DNA of 64,000 nucleotides, from positions 29,800,914 to 29,864,913 of the forward strand of contig OX326958.1 of NCBI GenBank assembly GCA_946800325.1, in the 5' to 3' direction. Origin of the DNA: Luzula sylvatica (lineage: Eukaryota > Streptophyta > Magnoliopsida > Poales > Juncaceae). Within the stretch, counting starts at the first letter, position 1, and each line of letters begins with the position of its first letter. The translations under genes were made by a program, and so were the position numbers. This document shows, in pieces, positions 1-9,988 of this stretch. The notes beneath the pieces are model-generated. The model worked only from the letters and a program-made list of their open reading frames with translations, was not told where the DNA came from and did not search any database.

Positions 1-897
1 TAAATGTTGTTTGTTTAATAATTTCAAGGAATATGTTGTTTGTTTAATTTGGTTTATCTCTTTTTAAGGACTAAATCTGATTTATTTTTGACTGTTTTCA
101 GTTTAATTTCAGTTTATCTCTTTTTAAGGAATATGTTGTTTGTTTAAAATCCTGTTTTATTCTCTTTTTCAGGGGATTTCTACAGATAAATTGATTGATA
201 TTAAAGAGTAATGGAGAATTTTGCCCTAAATTGATTATTCAAGGAATTTGCCCTAAATTAATTTCTACGGAGCAATGGAGTTGGTGTTGGAGGAATATAT
301 TAATTATGTGGATTTATGTGTACTTGATTTTGCCCTAAATTGATTATTCAAGGAATTTGTCCTAAATTAAATTGTTTGAGTGTGCAAATTTGTGTACTTG
401 AATTTAAAAATGCTTGAATTTATGTGGATTTATGAACTATTTTAAATTCTTAATAATTAATTAAATATATTAATGAAATAATAATTAAGATATTTAATTA
501 AGATATATTTAACGTATAATACATACGAAATATTTATTAATTAACATTTCATTAAATATTTAAAAAAATTAAAATATATAAAAATTAACAGAAATACTTA
601 ACTTAAAATATACCTTTTAGGGACGGGCCGTCGGAGAATGCTTCAGTGACGGGCCGTCGGCGATAGCTTCAGGGACGGGCCGTCGGCGATAGCTTCAGGG
701 ACGGGCCGTCGGTGACAACTGTTACGGGCCGTCGGAAATGTATGGCCGTCGGTGAAAGTGGCATCAGCGACGGCCCGTCGGAGAAAGTAACATCAGCGTC
801 GCGGCTTTCACCGACGGGCCGGCAGCGACAGGAGGCCGTCGGAAACGACTTTCAGCGACGGTTTTTACCGTCGCTGATACCCTGTTCTGTTGTAGTG
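1..897 (-). mobile_element. CACTA element, one end, cut by window start
   Basis: The reverse strand begins CACTACAACAGAACAG at 897, a CACTA (En/Spm) terminus. It is followed inward by many copies of a GC-rich subterminal repeat built on cgacgggccgtcgg (about 620-870), then AT-rich DNA. No transposase reading frame is visible. The sequence is the inverted copy of 8665-9561, so this is the same non-autonomous element seen whole at 8665-10358; its other end lies upstream of the window. The bases tag at 898-900 mirror the cta target duplication beside the right-hand copy. Confidence 0.85.
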
Positions 898-1379
898 TAG
901 CCCCGACAAAACCACATGTTTCAAATTTGCGCACTCGAAGCAGCCCATTCCTTCCACAAGGGTTACAAATCAAGGCATTACTCTACTACCGTAGGCAGCG
1001 TGGGTCTGTAACGAAACCCAATATTTCAAGATAAAACAAAATCACGAGTTGAAAGAAGCCGAAAAAGAGTCAAAATGACTCAGATCCGACCTGTTACGGA
1101 CTCGGCCGCATTGGTATTGAATGGAGAGGAGAAGCAAGGAGTTTCAGACCTGAAGGAGTGGCTGGACGCTGGTGGAGGCGGAGGCGGAGAGGAGGTGGTA
1201 GGAATAGTAGAGGAGGTGGAAGGGACAAGGGTGAAAAACGGAGGGTAAGTGGGGGGGGGGTAGTTGGGGCGGGAACATAGGGGAGGTGAGGGTGGAGGCG
1301 GCCGCCTCCACCCCCAAAGCTTTTTCTTTTACTTTTCGCTCTTTTTGGGTTTCTAAAGAGATAGGAACACTAACCACCT
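1..1379 (+). repeat. Inverted repeat 1, left arm
   Basis: Position i in this arm pairs with about 9562 minus i in 8184-9561, at near identity. The only differences I noticed are short ones, for example 10 versus 9 bases in a G/C homopolymer at about 1251. The arm holds the CACTA end (1-897) and 480 bp of its flank. It is cut by the window start, so the full arm is longer than 1.38 kb. Confidence 0.9.
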
Positions 1380-1407
1380 CCTCTCCGCCTCCGGCGGTTT
1401 CTGCCAT
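1144..1407 (-). pseudogene. Proline-rich ORF start, MAETAG type
   Basis: An 87-codon frame starts at 1407 in a good plant context (gccATGGc). It reads MAETAGGGEE, a Lys/Glu-rich stretch, then proline-rich sequence. It is shared with the right arm at 8186-8482. That copy has lost the ATG because the arm ends at 8184, and it differs by one base in a homopolymer that shifts the frame after the LPPP motif. This could be a first exon of a host gene or a fragment captured with the CACTA flank. I do not recognise the protein, and the inconsistent frame argues against an intact gene. Confidence 0.3.
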
Positions 1408-1568
1408 GGCTGAGCCCTAACCGAAGCTCCGGCGGTTTCCACCTCATCATATTGATTTCGGAAAAGCTCTTTCCGTACATGGGCGATTTTGAAATTGCCG
1501 TTCAAATCTGAAGCTCCATTCCAACAACTCCGACGAAGCTCCGGCTGTTTCTGCCATGGCGGAGCCCT

Positions 1569-1645
1569 AACCTCTCTCTCTCTCTCTCTCTCTCTCCCTC
1601 TCCCTCTCTCGCTCTCTTTGATCTCTCTCTCTCTCTCTCTCTCTC
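1569..1645 (+). repeat. (CT)n microsatellite in LINE 5' UTR
   Basis: Two runs of CT dinucleotides, separated by a short ccctctcgctctctttgat stretch, lie about 100 bp before ORF1. The overlapping ORFs of Leu-Ser or Arg-Glu repeats are shadows of this repeat. Confidence 0.9.
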
Positions 1646-1745
1646 CATCGCAACAGGCAGAAAAGCTCCATTCTTGAGGGTTTTGCTTTGGGAATAATTA
1701 TTTTACTCAAAGCAAAGGGGCTTTTGTTTCTGTAAGTTGGTGGCA

Positions 1746-3464
1746 ATGAATACCGAACCAATGAAGAAGAGCAACAGCGTAAAGAGCACTGTACTGAAGA
1801 AAGGGCAAGCATTCAAGCCTGAAGAAGAAGGATGGACAAGGGTTTTTTCGAAACATTCATGGCAGAAGATGAGGCAAACCGAATTGAATGACCATGCCGG
1901 TCTTCATGGAAGGCGTGGCTCGTCATACGCAAAAATCGCCAAACCATTCTCTTTTCAAGGTCGATGTTTTAAGTGTCTTTCGACCACACACAGACTTGTC
2001 GATTGTAAAGAGCCGGTTCGGTGCATTAGATGCATGCAATCGGGTCACATCTCAACAAAGTGCTCGCAACCTCGACAACTCAAAACAATGTCACAGCCCA
2101 CTATTGTCGGAGGAGCAGTTCGATGGCAACAAGCAAACAAATCGACCGTCAAATGGGTACCGATCGTTAAACCGGCTGATGTGCGTACAGAGGCGAGGTC
2201 TCCAGCATCGAGTCCATTTTCGAAGCCTAGTAGTGACCATTCCGAGAGCCCGAATGTATGTGTCGATAAGCTCTGGCTGAAAAGGGTGTGGGCTGCTGTT
2301 CCGGATTCAATTGGTCGCCAAATGTTGGCCCAGAAGCTTGGAATTCAGTCGACAATAGTTATTGCTGACACAGTGGCACCAGCAGCCGGTCCAGTAAAAG
2401 AATCGTTAAATTTGCCCCAGCAGGTTCGGCAGTCGGTAGTCATCCTGTCTCGCAACCAGCAACACCAGCCTAGCAGCCCTCCTCGACAGATAATTGAGGT
2501 CTCGCTAAAGAAGTCAGCCGTGGTCACGCAGGGCACGATTCGTCCTGTCCAATCAACAAGCTCTCTTGACAAAATTGGGCAAGTTTCTTCGACTCCTGCA
2601 TTGGATAATGAGGGAGATTTGGTTGCAACGCGACAGCATCATGAAGCATTAAATGCACCAAAGCGCATGGTGCAAACGGCTCCAGGCAAAGTCTCAGATG
2701 CGGACGAAAGGAAAAAGAAAATGAAGGGGCCTGTTGTTAATGAGGACGAAGAGACTCATGGCCAACTCGGAATTGAGGATCTCGGGTCAAATTCCATTAA
2801 GGTCAGTAATGGACTTGCATTTCATGAAGAGGAGTTAGCGGATCCAGAAAATATGGGAACCCAACCCGATTTGCAAGCCATTGATAGGCAAAATGAGGGT
2901 AATGTTCGTAATTCTTCTACTCATTATTTTATTCCCAACTCTAATGCAGGCTCTTCAATTAATAAGGGCGTCATTTTGGCTCCCAAACCGAGCCCCTCTT
3001 TAAAATTTTTTCCCAGCAAGACTATTAGGAAAATAATCCCAAGTATAAGGGTCCCTGGTCCAGTGCGGATTGAGACTAGAAAATCAAGCAGAATCACAAA
3101 GAAAATAAAATTCCCTGATGGCTCTTCTCCCCTGCCTCTCACGAAATTGACTAAAAATAAAGCTCCAAACACTATAAATCATAAAGAGCAAAGAGCCAAA
3201 TTATTAAAAGCACTTAACGTAGAACTAAATAATCCAACTCAAATTACACTAGAATCGATTGTTAAAGTGCAAATTCTTTGCGGCCTCAATGAAAAAAGTC
3301 CAATCACTCACGATTTGAGGGATAATTTGGCTTCCACTATTAATCTTGAGAAGGTTTCTAATAACTCTAATGATATTATAAAATCGGTTAATCTTGAGGA
3401 TTATGATGATGATTATGAGGATTTAGTGGATTATGAAGATGATGATTCGGGTTACGTCGTTTGA
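1746..3464 (+). CDS. LINE ORF1, zinc-knuckle nucleic-acid-binding protein
   Basis: A 572-residue protein from the first ATG in frame; the frame is open from a TTG at 1737, but ATG 1746 is the natural start. Two CCHC zinc knuckles of the form C-x2-C-x4-H-x4-C lie at residues 74-87 and 93-106. The rest is low-complexity, basic in the centre, and ends in an acidic tail rich in Asp and Glu. In plant LINEs the ORF1 protein coats the element RNA and acts as a chaperone in the ribonucleoprotein. The usual DUF4283 domain ahead of the knuckles is not recognisable, because the knuckles come unusually close to the N-terminus. No internal stop or frameshift is present. ORF2 begins 42 bp downstream. Confidence 0.85.
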   Translation: MNTEPMKKSNSVKSTVLKKGQAFKPEEEGWTRVFSKHSWQKMRQTELNDHAGLHGRRGSSYAKIAKPFSFQGRCFKCLSTTHRLVDCKEPVRCIRCMQSGHISTKCSQPRQLKTMSQPTIVGGAVRWQQANKSTVKWVPIVKPADVRTEARSPASSPFSKPSSDHSESPNVCVDKLWLKRVWAAVPDSIGRQMLAQKLGIQSTIVIADTVAPAAGPVKESLNLPQQVRQSVVILSRNQQHQPSSPPRQIIEVSLKKSAVVTQGTIRPVQSTSSLDKIGQVSSTPALDNEGDLVATRQHHEALNAPKRMVQTAPGKVSDADERKKKMKGPVVNEDEETHGQLGIEDLGSNSIKVSNGLAFHEEELADPENMGTQPDLQAIDRQNEGNVRNSSTHYFIPNSNAGSSINKGVILAPKPSPSLKFFPSKTIRKIIPSIRVPGPVRIETRKSSRITKKIKFPDGSSPLPLTKLTKNKAPNTINHKEQRAKLLKALNVELNNPTQITLESIVKVQILCGLNEKSPITHDLRDNLASTINLEKVSNNSNDIIKSVNLEDYDDDYEDLVDYEDDDSGYVV

Positions 3465-3506
3465 CGTAATGACCATGATGTTGTAGTAGTTAATTTAAAG
3501 TGTTTA

Positions 3507-6500
3507 ATGATTTTGTACAATCATTGTGCTTTTCTCTCTTGGAATGTAAGAGGTCTCGGAAGTAGAGACAAATGTGATATGGTAAAAGACACGATTTTGG
3601 ATTCTAAATGCAATATTGTTTGTATCCAAGAATCTAAACTCGAATCTCCTTCCTTCTTCGATGTCTTGCGTTTTTGTCCCTCGTCTTTTTCACATTTTGC
3701 TTTCAAAGGTTCCACCGGTTCTAAAGGTGGCATGATAACGGCTTGGAAAAAAATGTTCTCTCTTGTGCACTCCTCTTCTTCTTCATCTTGTTTAAATGTT
3801 ACTCTAAGAGCCCCTAATGGTTTCACATTTGGCATTTCTAATATTTATGGACCATCCGAGGATAATCACAAAGAAGATTTTTTGGATGAGTTGAGAGACA
3901 TTAATATGGATCCCGATATTCCATGGATAGTCCTAGGCGACTTCAATATCATTCGAGCGACCCATGAATCCACGTCTTCTTCTCAAAATGTCAATCTCAT
4001 AAACTCTTTCAACAATACAATTAATGATTTACAGCTTCTTGAAGTTCCTTTGAATGGGAGGCGATTTACTTGGTCCAATAAAAGAGAAAATCCATCTTTT
4101 TCGAAACTCGATAGAATTTTAACTTCCAATCATTTTCTACTCTCCAATCTTATACCGTCGGCAAGGGACCTTGTCATGACCACTTCCGACCATGCCCCTA
4201 TCTTGTTCTCCATTTCCAAAAATGATATTTCTCATAGGAGATCATTCAAGTTTGAAACGTTTTGGTTCAACCATGATGAAGCTCGGCCTCTTTTCGAGCA
4301 AACTTGGAACTCCTCCTATTTGGGGAGATGTGCGGCCAAAAATTACTTGGCAAAGTTGGCAAATCTTTCGTTTCATTTTCGAATTTGGGCAAATAACACA
4401 TTTCATTCCCAAAACTCCATATTACTCTCTTGCAAAGAATTTGTATTGTTCTTTGATCGCCTAGAGGAAAATAGGCATCTTTCCGTAGAAGAATTGAATC
4501 TTAGAAAGGAGTTAAAAGTAAAAATATTTCAATTGGTGCAAATTAAAGAGCAAAAATGGGCTCAAAGATCTAATAATAAGTGGCTTAAATTGGGAGATAG
4601 CAACACATCTTTCTTTCATGCGGTGGCCTCCTCTAAAAGAATGTATAACCACATCTCTCAAATCTCTAATGAGGGAACAATAGTGTTCGACTCGACGATT
4701 ATTTTACACTTATTCTCCGATTTTTATAAGCATCAATTAGGCACACCGGCCGAGCTATCCCCTTCCCCCGTCGATTTTGATCTCTTATACCCTATTAAAA
4801 TGATTGGGTTGGACCCTTTGATAGCTCCATTCCAAGAGGAAGAAATTTCATGTACCATATCCAATTTCAAAAAGCGAAAGGCTTCCGGCCCCGATGGCTT
4901 GCCGATGGAACTTTTTCTGAAATATTGGGATATCATAAAAGGGGACATAATTCGGTTGGTTCATGATTTTCATAATGGGTCTTTGGCTCTATATTTATTC
5001 AATAAGGCGACAATCTCTCTTTTGCCGAAAAAAGACAAAGCCGACACGATAGAGGATTTTCGTCCGATTAGTATTATTAACGCCCCGATTAAATTAATCA
5101 CCAAAATGCTTGCCAATAGACTACAACCATTCATGCCATCATTAATAAGCAAGTATCAAACCGCTTTTGTTAAGGAGCGATCGATTATGGATACGTTCCT
5201 AGCTACTAGAGAAATCCTTAATTTCTATCACAAAAAAAATATTCCCGTGGTGATGATAAAAGTGGACTTTTCCAAGGCCTTCGATAGTGTGTCGTGGCCT
5301 TTTCTAATGAACCTCATGGAAGCTAGAGGTTTTCCCCAAACTTGGATTCAATGGATACGTAATCTCCTAACCTCCTCAAGCTCCTCCGTTAGGGTAAATG
5401 GGGCTATCGGAGACTCTTTTTTTCATCAAAAGGGTCTTCGGCAAGGTGATCCGTTGTCGCCTCTGCTTTTCAACATCGTGGTAGATGTCCTCCAAACAAT
5501 CCTGAAAAATGTATCCATTCTATTAAAAGGTTCGGCCTCCCTTGCGCCGAGAGCTTTACAATATGCCGATGATACGATAATATTTGTACAAGCTTATCCG
5601 GAGAATCTAAAATTAGTCTCCAAAGCTTTGGAGTACTTTTCGGCCATTACGGGATTGGGCATAAATAGGCTTAAAAGCTCCTTCGTACCCATTGCGATTC
5701 CGACCGAGTTTCATGACCTTATAGGTAACATCTTGCAATGTCCGAAAAAAAGTTTACCAATCAAATATCTTGGTCTTCCTCTATCGGTTAGGAAACCGAG
5801 AAAATTACACTTTCTTCCTTTACTTCATAGGATGAATTCGAGGTTGGCCGCGTGGAAAGGAAAGCTACTTTCTTCGGGTGGTAGACTAATTCTAGTGCAA
5901 TCGGTACTTGCGGCTACCCCTACTTATTTCATGCAAGCGTTCGAGTTACCCGCTTGGCTTATTAAGGAAATGGAGAAAATAATGAGGTCATTTCTTTGGA
6001 GAGGTGACAAAATTTGTAAGGGAGGTCATTGCCTTATGGCTTGGGATAAAGTGTGTTTACCGAAATCTAATGGTGGATTAGGGATTCATCATATAAAAAC
6101 ACAAAATGACGTTTTGTTGTTAAAGGCACTAACCAAAATTGTGTTTCAACCAACCTCGCTTTGGACCGACGTACTCCAAGAAATTTATGGTCCAAACATA
6201 TCTTTAAATCTCAATACCATTACAAATCGTCATGCTTCCTTTTTTATTAAAGACCTCCGAAGACTATCACATTTTGCCAACTTATCAATCCATCCAAACC
6301 CGATCAATTCACGACCAATTTGGTTTTGGACTTCGGATGGGACTTTCACAACCAAATCGGCTTATGATTTTTTGAGAAACCCGGGAATAATCAAGGCTTG
6401 GAATGTTCTCTTGTGGAGAATCAAAGCGCCGACCAAAGTTCGTTTTTTTGGATGGCTAGCATTGCATGATAGGCTTTTAACGGCGGTCAATTTAGAAAAA

Positions 6501-6848
6501 CGAGGATGGCCGAATAATGAGGGTTGCTCGCTTTGTGCACAGCACCGAGAAGACGTCGATCATCTATTACTCCTATGCCCATATGCCAGGCAAGTTTGGA
6601 GCTCTATTGTTGGTCATCTGTCTCTTCCACCTCTTCAATTCGCTGATGAGCTCCTACAATTTTGGTCAATTAATAAAAAGAAAGGGGACAAACCGCATAA
6701 TTCAAGATGGGGTACAATTTGGATAGCAACAATGTGGAACATATGGAAAGAGAGGAACCGGAGAATTTTCTCTTTCAAAGCAGTTTCTACCTCCCTCCTT
6801 TCTACTATGATAGCCGAAGAGGTGGACAAATGGACACAAAATTGCTAA
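3507..6848 (+). CDS. LINE ORF2, endonuclease and reverse transcriptase
   Basis: A 1113-residue polyprotein with the standard plant L1 order. Residues 1 to about 235 are an APE-type endonuclease: SWNVRG at the N-terminus, the CIQES glutamate motif, GDFN, and SDHAPI near 227. The reverse transcriptase follows: FRPIS near 519, the first catalytic Asp near 587 (KVDFSKAFD), the RQGDPLSP motif, and YADD at about 686-689. The C-terminus has a zf-RVT domain (TTKSAYDFL ... LWRIKAPTKVRFFGW ... CSLC-x6-DVDHLLLLC). It would nick target DNA and prime reverse transcription there. All catalytic motifs are intact, and the length matches the family. Confidence 0.93.
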   Translation: MILYNHCAFLSWNVRGLGSRDKCDMVKDTILDSKCNIVCIQESKLESPSFFDVLRFCPSSFSHFAFKGSTGSKGGMITAWKKMFSLVHSSSSSSCLNVTLRAPNGFTFGISNIYGPSEDNHKEDFLDELRDINMDPDIPWIVLGDFNIIRATHESTSSSQNVNLINSFNNTINDLQLLEVPLNGRRFTWSNKRENPSFSKLDRILTSNHFLLSNLIPSARDLVMTTSDHAPILFSISKNDISHRRSFKFETFWFNHDEARPLFEQTWNSSYLGRCAAKNYLAKLANLSFHFRIWANNTFHSQNSILLSCKEFVLFFDRLEENRHLSVEELNLRKELKVKIFQLVQIKEQKWAQRSNNKWLKLGDSNTSFFHAVASSKRMYNHISQISNEGTIVFDSTIILHLFSDFYKHQLGTPAELSPSPVDFDLLYPIKMIGLDPLIAPFQEEEISCTISNFKKRKASGPDGLPMELFLKYWDIIKGDIIRLVHDFHNGSLALYLFNKATISLLPKKDKADTIEDFRPISIINAPIKLITKMLANRLQPFMPSLISKYQTAFVKERSIMDTFLATREILNFYHKKNIPVVMIKVDFSKAFDSVSWPFLMNLMEARGFPQTWIQWIRNLLTSSSSSVRVNGAIGDSFFHQKGLRQGDPLSPLLFNIVVDVLQTILKNVSILLKGSASLAPRALQYADDTIIFVQAYPENLKLVSKALEYFSAITGLGINRLKSSFVPIAIPTEFHDLIGNILQCPKKSLPIKYLGLPLSVRKPRKLHFLPLLHRMNSRLAAWKGKLLSSGGRLILVQSVLAATPTYFMQAFELPAWLIKEMEKIMRSFLWRGDKICKGGHCLMAWDKVCLPKSNGGLGIHHIKTQNDVLLLKALTKIVFQPTSLWTDVLQEIYGPNISLNLNTITNRHASFFIKDLRRLSHFANLSIHPNPINSRPIWFWTSDGTFTTKSAYDFLRNPGIIKAWNVLLWRIKAPTKVRFFGWLALHDRLLTAVNLEKRGWPNNEGCSLCAQHREDVDHLLLLCPYARQVWSSIVGHLSLPPLQFADELLQFWSINKKKGDKPHNSRWGTIWIATMWNIWKERNRRIFSFKAVSTSLLSTMIAEEVDKWTQNC

Positions 6849-6950
6849 GAGTTTTTCTTTCCTATTTAAAAATTTGATGTAAATATGTGGATTACTCTAT
6901 TTATTTAATGCAAATTTGAGCTAGACTATTGGTCTACTCCATCAAAAACT

Positions 6951-7374
6951 ATGTTAACATGCATTAATACAAACAAATATATGCATTGTACTTAATATAT
7001 AATTAATTTAGATTACATTTTTTGTATTGAATTAATTATATATACTACAAATTAATATTATATTTATATATAACAATATATTATATATTATTAATATTGA
7101 ATATATGAATTATATGTAATTATTATTATATGAAATAATAATTTTATATTAATATATTTAAACATTTATATATTAACAAATACATTATACTATATGCATT
7201 TTAATAAATATAAAATTAATTTTTATTCCAATTTTATTTTTATTAAACTCTTTTTTAATTAAACATAATAGTAATTAATACTAAAATAGTTGTACAACAA
7301 ACTAGTAAATTTAAATATGAACTAGTCTAGTCAATAAATTAATACGCATCAATTAATATATTAACCAACCAAAT
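6951..7374. other. AT-rich spacer
   Basis: More than 80 percent A+T, with runs of tatatta and ttaattaat. I see no gene, no clear terminal repeat and no long direct repeat in it. Confidence 0.6.
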
Positions 7375-7384
7375 TCCTCTTCTT

Positions 7385-7796
7385 GCAAAAAAAGACACGA
7401 CAAGGCTCATAATAACAAATGGAGTACAATTTGGATGGCAACGGCTTGGAATCCGTGGAAAGAAAGGAACCGAAGAATTTTTACTTCCAAAGCGATCTCG
7501 ACAACGATCCTCGCGGGTATAATTCAAGACGAGATAGTGAGATGGCTAGCTAACTGCTAGGTGCTTTCGAGAGACACTCTGATCACGAAAAGGCTGCTCT
7601 TTACGGGGCTAGATCTTTATTTCCCAGAGTTAATTCAAGAGAAGGCTTCTGTGACTTCTTTCTTCTTTCTTTTTTTAGTGTTATCTCTTAAGGGAGTCTT
7701 ATCCCTGTTTACCATTATGGGTGTGCCTTGTAATTTGAACCTTATATTTTAATGCAAATTAGAGAGAGGCTTTTCGCCTCCTCCTTCAAAAAAAAA
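7385..7796 (+). mobile_element. 5'-truncated LINE with poly(A) and target duplication
   Basis: The segment encodes the last 49 or so residues of a LINE ORF2 (NKWSTIWMATAWNPWKERN onward, ending WLANC and a stop at 7557-7559). This is clearly related to, but different from, the ORF2 C-terminus at about 6700-6848. A 3' UTR and a run of nine A residues (7788-7796) follow. The ten bases tcctcttctt flank it at 7375-7384 and 7797-7806, a convincing target-site duplication. It is a dead-on-arrival insertion of a second LINE family. Confidence 0.85.
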
Positions 7797-7946
7797 TCCT
7801 CTTCTTTTGCATTATGTTGATGCTGTGATTTTAGATAATTTTTGTTGTTTGTGATGAATTGGCATTATTACTCTTTTTTGTAATATATTTATATTTTTTG
7901 GTTTTAATTTCTTCAATTAATATACTATATTTAATTAAATATATAA

Positions 7947-8132
7947 GGTTAACCTACTTAATTAAGTACCAATTAATGTTTTTTAACCATGAGATTTGCA
8001 TTGAGATTTGTGTTTTTTCATGATGATCATGAAATTTTGTGCACATCATTAAATGTACAAATTCCAATGCAAATTCAATGATTAAAAAACATTAAGTACC
8101 AAATCTTTGGTACTTAATTAAGTAGGTTAGCC
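7947..8132. mobile_element. MITE with 24-bp terminal inverted repeats
   Basis: The ends 7947-7970 and 8109-8132 are inverted copies built on cctacttaattaagtacc. The interior is non-coding and itself partly palindromic (catgatgatcatga). Related copies lie at about 11251-11422 and 16352-16523. I see no certain target duplication, so the superfamily is left open. Confidence 0.75.
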
Positions 8133-8183
8133 TCCTTCCTTTTTGATATAATAATATTCTTAGTTCTAAAATACTAGATTCTC

Positions 8184-9561
8184 AGGTGGTTAGTGTTCCT
8201 ATCTCTTTAGAAACCCAAAAAGAGCGAAAAGTAAAAGAAAAAGCTTTGGGGGTGGAGGCGGCCGCCTCCACCCTCACCTCCCCTATGTTCCCGCCCCAAC
8301 TACCCCCCCCCACTTACCCTCCGTTTTTCACCCTTGTCCCTTCCACCTCCTCTACTATTCCTACCACCTCCTCTCCGCCTCCGCCTCCACCAGCGTCCAG
8401 CCACTCCTTCAGGTCTGAAACTCCTTGCTTCTCCTCTCCATTCAATACCAATGCGGCCGAGTCCGTAACAGGTCGGATCTGAGTCATTTTGACTCTTTTT
8501 CGGCTTCTTTCAACTCGTGATTTTGTTTTATCTTGAAATATTGGGTTTCGTTACAGACCCACGCTGCCTACGGTAGTAGAGTAATGCCTTGATTTGTAAC
8601 CCTTGTGGAAGGAATGGGCTGCTTCGAGTGCGCAAATTTGAAACATGTGGTTTTGTCGGGGCTACACTACAACAGAACAGGGTATCAGCGACGGTAAAAA
8701 CCGTCGCTGAAAGTCGTTTCCGACGGCCTCCTGTCGCTGCCGGCCCGTCGGTGAAAGCCGCGACGCTGATGTTACTTTCTCCGACGGGCCGTCGCTGATG
8801 CCACTTTCACCGACGGCCATACATTTCCGACGGCCCGTAACAGTTGTCACCGACGGCCCGTCCCTGAAGCTATCGCCGACGGCCCGTCCCTGAAGCTATC
8901 GCCGACGGCCCGTCACTGAAGCATTCTCCGACGGCCCGTCCCTAAAAGGTATATTTTAAGTTAAGTATTTCTGTTAATTTTTATATATTTTAATTTTTTT
9001 AAATATTTAATGAAATGTTAATTAATAAATATTTCGTATGTATTATACGTTAAATATATCTTAATTAAATATCTTAATTATTATTTCATTAATATATTTA
9101 ATTAATTATTAAGAATTTAAAATAGTTCATAAATCCACATAAATTCAAGCATTTTTAAATTCAAGTACACAAATTTGCACACTCAAACAATTTAATTTAG
9201 GACAAATTCCTTGAATAATCAATTTAGGGCAAAATCAAGTACACATAAATCCACATAATTAATATATTCCTCCAACACCAACTCCATTGCTCCGTAGAAA
9301 TTAATTTAGGGCAAATTCCTTGAATAATCAATTTAGGGCAAAATTCTCCATTACTCTTTAATATCAATCAATTTATCTGTAGAAATCCCCTGAAAAAGAG
9401 AATAAAACAGGATTTTAAACAAACAACATATTCCTTAAAAAGAGATAAACTGAAATTAAACTGAAAACAGTCAAAAATAAATCAGATTTAGTCCTTAAAA
9501 AGAGATAAACCAAATTAAACAAACAACATATTCCTTGAAATTATTAAACAAACAACATTTA
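8184..9561 (-). repeat. Inverted repeat 1, right arm
   Basis: The inverted counterpart of 1-1379. The arm visible here ends at 9561 only because its partner runs off the window. It contains 480 bp of flank (8184-8664) and the first 897 bp of the CACTA element that continues to 10358. Confidence 0.9.
8186..8482 (+). pseudogene. Proline-rich ORF fragment without start codon
   Basis: The inverted copy of the frame at 1144-1407. It lacks the first eleven or so codons because the duplicated arm begins at 8184. After the shared KEKALGVEAAASTLTSPMF it reads a different, longer proline/serine-rich frame because of a one-base homopolymer difference. No protein family is recognised. It is probably not translated. 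Confidence 0.25.
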
Positions 9562-9921
9562 AAATCCCTAAACCCTATATTAACAAACAAACAACAAATT
9601 AAATTGAACAAACAAACAACATTTATTAAACAAACAAACAACATTATTAAACAAACAAACAACAAATAAATTGAACTAAAATCAACAAAAATCAAGAAAA
9701 CAAACCACATATTAACGAAATCTGCAAAATCTTCAGGAAAAACAAACAAAAAGAAAAACGAAAAATAAAGCGGGCAAAAAGAACAACAAAATCTGCAAAC
9801 GTTATTACGAGAAAGAAGGCAGTACCGTTCTCCAGCATAGGATGTAGTGAGGGCTGTAGAGAAGAGGGGAAGAGGGGGGCGCGGCTGTGGAGAAGAGGGG
9901 AAAACCCTAAACCCTAAGGGT

Positions 9922-9988
<67 letters not shown>

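Larger units (their letters stand above)
1380..6950 (+). mobile_element. Full-length L1-type LINE retrotransposon
   Basis: A two-ORF non-LTR retrotransposon: a 5' UTR with CT-rich microsatellites (1569-1645), ORF1 with zinc knuckles, a 42-bp gap, ORF2 with endonuclease and reverse transcriptase, and a short 3' UTR ending in a weak A-run near 6945. Both ORFs are open from end to end, which suggests a young and possibly autonomous copy. I could not find a clear target-site duplication, so the outer limits are approximate; 1380 is simply where the inverted-repeat arm stops. The 5' region contains two related copies of a segment around ccggcggtttctgccatggc (about 1390 and 1543). Confidence 0.85.
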
